Positions 30,155-37,743 of a stretch of 64,000 nucleotides of DNA are shown piece by piece. Origin of the DNA: Algoriphagus sp. GTDB lineage: Bacteria > Bacteroidota > Bacteroidia > Cytophagales > Cyclobacteriaceae. Location of the stretch: contig JAQSDM010000009.1 in the NCBI GenBank assembly GCA_029945945.1, forward strand, positions 496,001 through 560,000, written 5' to 3'. The first letter of the stretch is position 1, and each line of letters opens with the position of its first letter. Below the pieces are notes generated by a model. That model saw nothing but the letters and a program-made list of their open reading frames with translations, was not told where the DNA came from and did not search any database. A program made the translations under genes and the position numbers.

Positions 30155-33100
30155 TTAAAACTTCACGTTGACACCGAAAGTGTACTGAACCGTTGGCGGG
30201 GTAATATTCGCATTTACAACTCCTGCACCCACACCTTGCTCACCGTCTATAAAGGTTTCCGGATCAATTCCTTTGTGAATTGTTCGGTAATCCGAGAAGA
30301 TAAATGGATTCTGAATGCTGCTGTAAATTCTCAAGCTGCTGAAACCGATTTTATCCAAAACTGACTTTTCAAAAGTGTATCCAAAATTGATGTTTCTCAC
30401 TTTTACAAATGAACCGTCAAACAGAGACAAGGAAGAATTGTACTTAGGGAATTCCTGATTTTCATTTGGTCTTGGATAAGCGTTAGTTGGGTTATTAGGT
30501 GTCCAATAATCAACAGCCAAATTGTTATACCGACCAAAGAGGAGGTTGTATCCCTGATGAAAATCAGATCTGATCATCGATCCGAATCTGCCGAAGATGA
30601 AGAAGGACAAGTCAAACCCTTTGTAAGCAAATCGGTTAGTCATACCGATGGAGAAATCCGGAACTGCTGAGCCCAGGAATTGACGGTCTAATGAATTGAT
30701 TTTATTATCTCCGTTCAAATCTTCCACTTTAATTTCACCCGGTTTATCACCAAAGGAGGCGGCGATGTCTTTCTCTGAGGTCTGCCAGATACCTACTTTC
30801 TTCAAATCATAAAAGATTGTCAAAGGCTTTCCAATAAATCTTCCGGCAGCTATGTCATCACCATTTGGCAGGGAAATGATTTCTTCCCGGTTTCTGGTGA
30901 AAATAACATCTGTTGACCAGGTAAAATCACCTTTTTCAATATTCAGAGTTGAGAGGGTAAGTTCTACACCGCGGTTTTGAGTTTCACCAATATTAGTTGT
31001 GAATCCACCGAAACCTGTTGAGTTTGGAAGGGGTTGAGGTGCAAGCAAGTCAGAAGTATTGGTCACATAATATTCCAAAGTACCCAAAACACGACCATTA
31101 AAGAATGAGAAGTCTACCCCTGTATTGAAAGTGGTGGAAGTTTCCCATCTCAAATCTGGGTTGCCTATGGTGTTTGGTCTGTAACCGAATGCCGCGGTAT
31201 TGTCCCATGCGTATGATGTTCTTCCCAATAATGCCTGAGTTTGATACGGGTTAATCGCCTGGTTACCGATGGAACCATAACTTACTCTGAACTTCAACAA
31301 GTCCACTTTGGTAGAATTTTTCAGAAAATCTTCCTGATGGATGTTCCAGCCAAATGCCACAGAAGGGAAATAGCCAAACTTATTATTCTCTCCGAATCGT
31401 GAGCTACCATCAGCCCGGATTGTTCCGGTCAGGAGGTATTTCCCTTTGAAGTCGTAATTGACACGGGCCATATAAGAAAGCAATGACCATTGAACCAAAT
31501 TGGTATTTGCACCGGTGATTTGCGAAGCATCTCCAAGTCTGTGATAAAGCTGGGAAGGAGCTGGGATACCCTGTACACTGATCGTGCTTTGCTCAAATCT
31601 GTCCTGCTGGAAAGACTGTAAAGCAGTCACGTTAACAGTATGATTTGTTGCGAACGTTTTGGAGTAGGTCAGGATATTTTCTACCGTATAATTAAAATTG
31701 AATCTATCATCCACACTTCCGGTAGGAGGTCCGCCTCTTCGGGCATTTGTCTGTGAGCCTGTGAATCGACCATTTCTGCGGATGTTCAAATCAGGACCAA
31801 ACACCAACCTATAGGTCAGACCTTTAGCAATCTCCCAACTTCCATATAAACTGGTGAAAGCACGGTATCTTTTGGTTTCATCTACCTGAGCACCCGGTAC
31901 GATCTCTGCAAATGGGTTGGTCCTCAGTCCATCAGAAGTAGGGGTGAAAATCAGATTTCCTTCATCGTCGTATGGCTTTCCAAGTGGATTTTCCTGAAGT
32001 GCTCCTCCAAGAGGGTTGAAGTTTTCACCATTTCTGATACTGGAAGTGAAAAGGGTAGAGGTACCAATCTTGATTTTTTTGTTGATCTGGTGATCAAGAT
32101 TCACACGGAATGTATATCGGGTAAAATCCTGGTTGTAGATAATTCCCACATCTTTGAAATAGTTACCAGATATATAGAAAGTAGTCTTTTCGCTGCCTCC
32201 ACTGACACCGATCTGGTGACTCTGGATATTGCCTTGTCTGGTCAAACCTGCGACATAATCAGTGCTTCTGCCCAACCCAATGCTTTCCAATTCAACAGGT
32301 TCGAAAATCTTGGCATCCGCTACAGGGGTAGCGGCACCTTCAGGATAGTTACCGGTTGCTCTGCGGGATTCTCTTTTGAATTCAGCGAATTCCGGACCAT
32401 TAAACACTTCGATTTGTCCCAATTCCTGATTGATACCATAATAAGAATCAAGGGAAACAACTGTTTTCCCAACATTTCCTCTTTTGGTAGTTATTAGGAC
32501 TACTCCATTTGATCCTCTTGAACCATAAATCGCAGTTGCGGATGCATCTTTAAGAACCTCCATAGAGGTGATATCACTTGGATTGATGTCTTCCATACCA
32601 CCAACTGTAGGAATACCATCTACAACATATAGGGGTTCGTTGGAAGCATTGAAAGATCTCCGGCCACGAATACGCACCTGAGGGGAAGAACCCGGCTTGG
32701 AACCCGATTGAGTCACGTCTACACCGGCGGCTCGACCCTGAAGTGCTTGTCGGGCATCTGTGATCGGTAATTCCTGGATTTCTTTGTTTCCTACAGAAGA
32801 AATCGCACCGGTCATTTGACTCTTTTTGACCGTACCATATCCGACAACCACTATTTCATCCAAATCGGATAAATCCGGACTCAGAGAAACATCAATTTGA
32901 GATTGATTGCCGACGGTTACTTCAAATGGATCGTAACCAATAAATGAAAATACCAGAACTCCGTCTGAAGGAGCAGTAATGGAATATTTACCATCGAGAT
33001 CGGTGGTAGTTCCTTTGGTAGTCCCTTTCAATAGGACCGTGACACCCGGTAGTGGGGCACCTGTCTCATCCGAGACTGTACCACTCACTTGTGCATCCTG

Positions 33101-33172
33101 TGCAAATGCGAAACTCGCATTCAGCATCAGAAATAGCACCACCGTGAGGTAAGTGTAGAATTTTGTGCGCAT
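30155..33172 (-). CDS. SusC/RagA-family TonB-linked outer-membrane transporter
   Basis: 1005-residue TonB-dependent importer. Signal peptide MRTKFYTYLTVVLFLMLNAS, then the carboxypeptidase-regulatory-like domain (VSGTVSDETGAPLPGVTV, residues about 29-100), the SusC box DEIVVVGYGTVKKSQMTG (from about residue 105), the plug with VRIRGRRSFNASNEPLYVVDGIP, and a long beta-barrel ending in YTFGVNVKF with the terminal aromatic residue of outer-membrane proteins. First gene of the susC-susD pair. LacI-type operator B lies about 165 nt upstream. Confidence 0.95.
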   Translation of the reverse strand: MRTKFYTYLTVVLFLMLNASFAFAQDAQVSGTVSDETGAPLPGVTVLLKGTTKGTTTDLDGKYSITAPSDGVLVFSFIGYDPFEVTVGNQSQIDVSLSPDLSDLDEIVVVGYGTVKKSQMTGAISSVGNKEIQELPITDARQALQGRAAGVDVTQSGSKPGSSPQVRIRGRRSFNASNEPLYVVDGIPTVGGMEDINPSDITSMEVLKDASATAIYGSRGSNGVVLITTKRGNVGKTVVSLDSYYGINQELGQIEVFNGPEFAEFKRESRRATGNYPEGAATPVADAKIFEPVELESIGLGRSTDYVAGLTRQGNIQSHQIGVSGGSEKTTFYISGNYFKDVGIIYNQDFTRYTFRVNLDHQINKKIKIGTSTLFTSSIRNGENFNPLGGALQENPLGKPYDDEGNLIFTPTSDGLRTNPFAEIVPGAQVDETKRYRAFTSLYGSWEIAKGLTYRLVFGPDLNIRRNGRFTGSQTNARRGGPPTGSVDDRFNFNYTVENILTYSKTFATNHTVNVTALQSFQQDRFEQSTISVQGIPAPSQLYHRLGDASQITGANTNLVQWSLLSYMARVNYDFKGKYLLTGTIRADGSSRFGENNKFGYFPSVAFGWNIHQEDFLKNSTKVDLLKFRVSYGSIGNQAINPYQTQALLGRTSYAWDNTAAFGYRPNTIGNPDLRWETSTTFNTGVDFSFFNGRVLGTLEYYVTNTSDLLAPQPLPNSTGFGGFTTNIGETQNRGVELTLSTLNIEKGDFTWSTDVIFTRNREEIISLPNGDDIAAGRFIGKPLTIFYDLKKVGIWQTSEKDIAASFGDKPGEIKVEDLNGDNKINSLDRQFLGSAVPDFSIGMTNRFAYKGFDLSFFIFGRFGSMIRSDFHQGYNLLFGRYNNLAVDYWTPNNPTNAYPRPNENQEFPKYNSSLSLFDGSFVKVRNINFGYTFEKSVLDKIGFSSLRIYSSIQNPFIFSDYRTIHKGIDPETFIDGEQGVGAGVVNANITPPTVQYTFGVNVKF

Positions 33173-33335
33173 AAGTTTTGGGGTTACTGTAAATAGATAG
33201 ATTGATGGGTAACTTGATGAATACTCTGTCTGAATGGTTTTTTAATTTTGGTATGGATGGCCAATTATCCAGAATATTCATCATTCAAGATAGATGAATG
33301 GTGGGTCAACGTCAAGATATGAAAAGCAGGAACTA

Positions 33336-33349
33336 CGGAATCGATTGCG
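33336..33349. promoter_or_regulatory. LacI-type operator B (susC)
   Basis: CGGAATCGATTGCG matches CGNAANCGNTTNCG, the same palindrome as at 27256 and 36371. The only gene that can be driven from here is susC, so it should control the SusC/SusD pair. Confidence 0.72.
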
Positions 33350-33496
33350 TAGGTAACAATCAAAAAATCAAGTATTTGTAAAACAAGTTGGACTATTTAT
33401 AAACTGAGTGATTTAATGAAGAAAACTTAATATAAACTCTTATTTAATGACGTATCTACAAAGAATGTCTATTTATACCTTGTTATATAAAATGAA

Positions 33497-33527
33497 AACA
33501 CCTGCCTCCAATAAGGAAACAGGTGTA
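33497..33527 (-). terminator. Likely terminator of the DUF1080-Gfo/Idh operon
   Basis: On the minus strand ACACCTG pairs with CAGGTGT (33521-33527 with 33499-33505) around a 15-nt loop, followed by TTTTCATTTT. Confidence 0.5.
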
Positions 33528-33548
33528 TATTATTACTTTGTGTTTAGA

Positions 33549-34895
33549 TTAAATTTTCGGAGGCTCCCATCCTTTTTCATATTCACGTGTCCAAAGCGCC
33601 ATAGCTTTTGGAGAATTAGTAATGTGACCATTTGAAGGATCGCAAATCAATTTCTCGCCTGTTCGTGAACTGATATTTGCAAGGTGGCAAAGTAACGTAC
33701 TGACTGCACCTTCCTCGATATTGGAGTTTTGCTTTTCTTTCCCGCGAACAGCGTTGAAGAAGTTTACCACGTGAGTCGTGCTCATGTCACCACCACCGCC
33801 GAGTTGTGTTCCGCCTTCAGAGCCACCGCCCATATTGGTTTTTACCAGCTTTCCGGCTCGGTCAAACTGCTTGTACCCATCACGATCCACGTAAACCGAA
33901 CCTTCAGTTCCATAAATGATGGTTCCCCGGTCCGTTCCGTAGGTTCGGTAGTTATTTCGACTTTTTCCATCCCATTGAATGATTTTATTTTCTCCAAATT
34001 TGAAGGTAGCATCCATAGTATCGTACATCACCCATCCATCTTCAGGGTAGTGAAATTTGCCTGAAACTACCTGCACCTCACTTGGATAATCTACCTGAAG
34101 TGCCCATCTAGCCACATCCAGTTCGTGGGTTGCATTGTTTCCGGTTTCGGCAGTTCCGTAATCCCAACCATACCAATGCCAGTTGTAATCCCAGGTATCA
34201 TGCATGTAAGGTTTGCGCGGAGCAGGTCCCTGGAATAATTCCCAGTCCAGACCTTCAGGTGCTGAAGCAGCCTTGGGATTTGGAACCACTCCTCTGGAAT
34301 TGCTGTAGAAAGCTTTTGCCATGAAAGCTTTTCCAATCGCGCCATTGTGGATCGCAGCGATGATTTCCCGGCTTTCAGGAGCGGATCGTTGCTGATTACC
34401 CATCTGAACTACTTTATTATACTTTTTCTGAAGGGCAATCAACAATTCACCTTCGCGTGGATTGTGGGAGCAAGGCTTCTCAACGTAGACATGTTTTCCT
34501 CTTTCCAGCGCAAGCCAGGTTCCCGGCGCATGCCAATGGTCCGGAGTTGCATTGATCAGCACATCCAAATCTTTATCATCAAGCACTTTCATGATATTTT
34601 GCTCCTGCTTCGGCGCATAGCTGATGTGCTTCTCAAAGTTTTTGGCAGCCTTTGGCATCTGAGACATCATGGCATCGCAGATATACATCAGATTCACATT
34701 GCTTGATGCCAAACCGATTGGCTCATAGAAAGCTCCCAGTCTTCTGCCCAAACCTGCGATAGCTACATTCAATCTATCATTTGCACCTATGATTCTTGCG
34801 TAGGATTTTGGTGAAAAACCAACCGCGCCCAAAGCTGAGATACCAACGGTCGCTGCTGCTGATTTCTTGATAAATTCTCTTCTGTTATTCTTCAT
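33549..34895 (-). CDS. Gfo/Idh/MocA-family oxidoreductase with Tat signal
   Basis: NAD(P)-dependent sugar oxidoreductase of 448 residues. The N-terminus NNRREFIKKSAAATVG is a twin-arginine signal, so the enzyme is exported folded. Then the Rossmann start LNVAIAGLGRRLG, NATPDHWHAPG, the family motif YVEKPCSHNPRE, and ELDVARWALQVDYP in the C-terminal domain. Family members oxidise sugar hydroxyls, including glycoside C3 to the 3-keto form. It follows the DUF1080 lipoprotein by 15 nt, an arrangement known from 3-keto-glycoside pathways in Bacteroides. Confidence 0.9.
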   Translation of the reverse strand: MKNNRREFIKKSAAATVGISALGAVGFSPKSYARIIGANDRLNVAIAGLGRRLGAFYEPIGLASSNVNLMYICDAMMSQMPKAAKNFEKHISYAPKQEQNIMKVLDDKDLDVLINATPDHWHAPGTWLALERGKHVYVEKPCSHNPREGELLIALQKKYNKVVQMGNQQRSAPESREIIAAIHNGAIGKAFMAKAFYSNSRGVVPNPKAASAPEGLDWELFQGPAPRKPYMHDTWDYNWHWYGWDYGTAETGNNATHELDVARWALQVDYPSEVQVVSGKFHYPEDGWVMYDTMDATFKFGENKIIQWDGKSRNNYRTYGTDRGTIIYGTEGSVYVDRDGYKQFDRAGKLVKTNMGGGSEGGTQLGGGGDMSTTHVVNFFNAVRGKEKQNSNIEEGAVSTLLCHLANISSRTGEKLICDPSNGHITNSPKAMALWTREYEKGWEPPKI

Positions 34896-34910
34896 GGGTC
34901 TTTTGAGTTG

Positions 34911-36296
34911 TTAATTCAACGTCTTTATTTTGATGTTTTTGAAGCTTACCTCATCGCCATGATCCTGAAGCAGGATATGACCTTCGGCAGCTTCACCAAA
35001 ATTTGGCCAGATTTTGTACTTACTTCCGGCTACCAAATCACGGAATTCCTGTGATCCTCTCTGATATTCCAGCACCTTGACGCCGTTCAGATAGTGGGTC
35101 ACTTTATTGTCCGGAGTCACAACTACACGGCCTTTGTTCCATTCGCCGATGGGCTTCAGAAATCTTGGCTGCTTCTCAGCTTTGATCAAATCATAAAGTG
35201 AGGCCAGGGTGCGATTTCCTGCAATTCCCATTTTGGCATCCGGATGTTTTTCGTCATCCAGGATTTGATATTCCAGACCAATTGCTGATCCTTTGTTTCC
35301 TTCGGAAAGTGTCACAAAGTATTTCAAACCGCTGTTGGCACCTTCGGTCAATTTGAAATCAAATGCCAGGTCAAATGCTTTGAATTTCTCAACGGTGACG
35401 ATATCACCTGCATTGGTAGACTCTCCTCCGCCGGATTTGGCAATTGTAAGGATCCCCTCATTTACACCCCAACCAAAATCCGGAAACGAATCTTTGTAAG
35501 CACCTTTCCAGCCATCAGAGTTGATGCCATTGAAAAGCAATCTCCAACCCTGTGTTTTTTCATAATCGGTCAATGCATTTAATCTGTTGTTGACTACGAA
35601 TACGTCCTTGCTGAAAGGCTGAGGAGTCAGGTTCTCGGTTTGAATTTTTACATTCTTAAAGTAGGTCTTTCTACCAGCTTCCGTAGAATCCTTAACACTG
35701 TGAACCTGAAGAGCTACAAAACCTATGCTGTCCATGTCGTCAACTACATAAGCGACTTCCTGACCATTCACCCAGGTTTTGATTTCGTCTCCGATTGCTT
35801 CAATTCTATAATGGTTGAATTCACCAACCTTAAAGGCAGATTTTGCTTCCGGATTCATATCAAGCGGATATAACCAGCCTCTTCTTGCTTCATCATAAAT
35901 TCCTCCTGACCAGGCTCTTTCTGTTGGGTCGGCTTCAATTTGATACCCGAAAACCAATCCTTTGCCTTCTCTCGCTGCCGGGTCAAATTGACCGCGAGCC
36001 ATCACACCGGAGTTGCTGGTGGTATGCTCTACTTTCAGATCCAGTTCCAGGATAAAATCTGTATACATCCCGTCAGCAACCAGAAACGTGTTCGGTGAAC
36101 CTGCTACTGAGGTACCGACGATTGTGCTGTCCACCACCTCAAAAGTTGCGGTTCCGGCCACAGGTTTCCAACCTGTAAGGTCAGTGCCGTTAAATAGATT
36201 CTTCCATCCATCTTTTGCCTCTTCCGGGGCTTTAGAACAACTGATGAGTAATAAGATGGAGAAAAGGGAGAAGGTCGATTTCAGTAATGATTTCAT
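34911..36296 (-). CDS. Lipoprotein with two DUF1080 (3-keto-disaccharide hydrolase) domains
   Basis: 461 residues with a lipoprotein signal ending at Cys20 (LLLISC). Two concanavalin-like DUF1080 domains follow: the first begins GWKNLFNGTDLTGWK (about residue 30), the second GWRLLFNGINSDGWK (about 248). DUF1080 proteins include enzymes that cleave 3-keto-glycosides by elimination. The first domain has the RGQFDP and GGIYDEARRGWLY segments, the second LKYFVTLSEG and GLEYQILDDEKHPDA, so both halves look complete. Cotranscribed with the downstream Gfo/Idh enzyme; operator C lies 75-88 nt upstream. Confidence 0.9.
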   Translation of the reverse strand: MKSLLKSTFSLFSILLLISCSKAPEEAKDGWKNLFNGTDLTGWKPVAGTATFEVVDSTIVGTSVAGSPNTFLVADGMYTDFILELDLKVEHTTSNSGVMARGQFDPAAREGKGLVFGYQIEADPTERAWSGGIYDEARRGWLYPLDMNPEAKSAFKVGEFNHYRIEAIGDEIKTWVNGQEVAYVVDDMDSIGFVALQVHSVKDSTEAGRKTYFKNVKIQTENLTPQPFSKDVFVVNNRLNALTDYEKTQGWRLLFNGINSDGWKGAYKDSFPDFGWGVNEGILTIAKSGGGESTNAGDIVTVEKFKAFDLAFDFKLTEGANSGLKYFVTLSEGNKGSAIGLEYQILDDEKHPDAKMGIAGNRTLASLYDLIKAEKQPRFLKPIGEWNKGRVVVTPDNKVTHYLNGVKVLEYQRGSQEFRDLVAGSKYKIWPNFGEAAEGHILLQDHGDEVSFKNIKIKTLN

Positions 36297-36370
36297 TTAT
36301 AGAGGGTTTTTGTAATAATCTAAATTCAGGATTAAAGCCCATCAAGGCAAATAGACCCATGCCTAAGTTA

Positions 36371-36384
36371 CGCAATCGTTTGCG
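36371..36384. promoter_or_regulatory. LacI-type operator C (DUF1080 lipoprotein operon)
   Basis: CGCAATCGTTTGCG matches CGNAANCGNTTNCG and is nearly symmetric. It sits between the DUF1080 operon (minus) and the methyltransferase gene (plus); the catabolic operon is the likely target. Confidence 0.75.
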
Positions 36385-36466
36385 AGTATTGCTCAGCAAA
36401 ATGATGACCGGATGGAGCTTTTATAAATCCGGGAAATAATCCTGCCGATCTTTCTTACTTTTGCGC

Positions 36467-37633
36467 ATGCTTGATTTTAACCAAAAAGGAAAAGTTTTCA
36501 TCACTTGTAAGGATCGCTCCATTACCTATTTAGAGAAGGAAGTTCGGGAGCTCGGTTTTATACCTGAATCTGTCACCCGAACAGGGCTTGAACTCAAAGC
36601 CAGTCTGGAAGATTGCATGGACCTGAATCTTTATCTGCGTACAGCATCTTCTGTGTTATATGAGATTCGATCTTTTTACCTGCAAAATGCCGACGATATC
36701 TACCGACGGATCAAAGCAATTCCCTGGGAAGAATACCTGGACGTGGATGGTTATTTTTCTGTCAATTCGGTAGCAGAAAATGAAAGTATCACCACTCCGC
36801 TGATCGTCAATCTGAAAATCAAAGATGCGATTGTGGACAGATTCAGGGATTTGAAAGGAAGAAGACCTGATTCCGGTTCTGATTTCGATGGTTTGGTTTT
36901 TCAAATGTATTGGAAAGAAACCCAGGCGATTCTTTACATCAATACCTCAGGGGAAACCCTTGCCAAGCACGGCTATCGCAAGATTCCGGGAAAAGCTCCG
37001 ATGATGGAAGCTTTGGCGGCTGCCACGATCTATGCCACTGAGTGGAATACAAGAGTCCCTTTCGTCAATCCAATGTGTGGTTCCGGAACGCTTGCGATCG
37101 AAGCAGCCTTGATGGCGACTAATCGCTTTCCGGGATTGTATCGGGACCATTATTCCTTCCAGCATATTTTGGGATACAACGAGGAGGCTTATCTGGCGAA
37201 AAAGAAAAAATTGGAATCCAAAATAATAGAGACTCCGGAAGTCAAAATCATTGCTTCAGATATTTCCCTTCAGGCAATTTCCTTTGCCCGTGAGAATGCA
37301 GTCTACGCAGGCGTCGATCATATGATTGATTTTCAGGTTTGCGATTTTGCGGAAACTGAGATTCCTGAAAAGCCAAGAGGAGTGGTCATGTTCAATCCCG
37401 AATACGGGGAGCGATTGGGTGAAAACGACGAACTGGAAATCACTTACAAGCGAATGGGTGACTTCATGAAGCAGAAATGTGCAGGCTATCGGGGGTACAT
37501 TTTTACGGGAAATATGGAGCTCGCCAAAAAAGTCGGGCTAAAAGCCAGCCGAAGAATTGAATTCTGGAACGGCACGATTGATTGTAGATTGCTGAGGTAT
37601 GATATGTACCAAGGAAGTCGAGAGGATCGATAG
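36467..37633 (+). CDS. RlmL/Trm14-like RNA methyltransferase with THUMP domain
   Basis: SAM-dependent RNA guanine-N2 methyltransferase-like protein of about 388 residues. N-terminal THUMP-type RNA-binding region, then the UPF0020 catalytic domain: LAKHGYRKIPGKAPM, SAM motif FVNPMCGSGTLAIEAAL, ASDISLQAISFARENA and the active-site motif FNPEYGERLG. The usual form is NPPYGER; here the second Pro is Glu. ATG 36467 is preferred over the in-frame TTG 36461. The target is probably 23S rRNA, by family. Confidence 0.85.
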   Translation: MLDFNQKGKVFITCKDRSITYLEKEVRELGFIPESVTRTGLELKASLEDCMDLNLYLRTASSVLYEIRSFYLQNADDIYRRIKAIPWEEYLDVDGYFSVNSVAENESITTPLIVNLKIKDAIVDRFRDLKGRRPDSGSDFDGLVFQMYWKETQAILYINTSGETLAKHGYRKIPGKAPMMEALAAATIYATEWNTRVPFVNPMCGSGTLAIEAALMATNRFPGLYRDHYSFQHILGYNEEAYLAKKKKLESKIIETPEVKIIASDISLQAISFARENAVYAGVDHMIDFQVCDFAETEIPEKPRGVVMFNPEYGERLGENDELEITYKRMGDFMKQKCAGYRGYIFTGNMELAKKVGLKASRRIEFWNGTIDCRLLRYDMYQGSREDR

Positions 37634-37743
37634 TATAATAGACAGAAAATCTGAATAATATTTTTGGGGGAAATTTTTGAGTTTTTTAGGAAAAACTGAT
37701 GAGAACTCTGTAGTTTACTTCGATAAACCCTAAACAAGCCCGT

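Larger units (their letters stand above)
33173..33548. other. Intergenic region upstream of susC
   Basis: 376 bases with no gene. It contains operator B, an imperfect inverted repeat ATTCATC/GATGAAT at 33276-33299, and a terminator of the Gfo/Idh operon at 33497-33527. The rest is AT-rich with no recognisable signal. Confidence 0.5.

Noticed and set aside
33276..33299. Inverted repeat ATTCATC/GATGAAT upstream of susC
   Set aside because: Short arms with a 10-nt loop in AT-rich DNA; no T run and no second copy.
36456..36463. Perfect -7 element TACTTTTG before the methyltransferase
   Set aside because: Transcription would start at or after the chosen ATG and no -33 box is found; probably coincidence.
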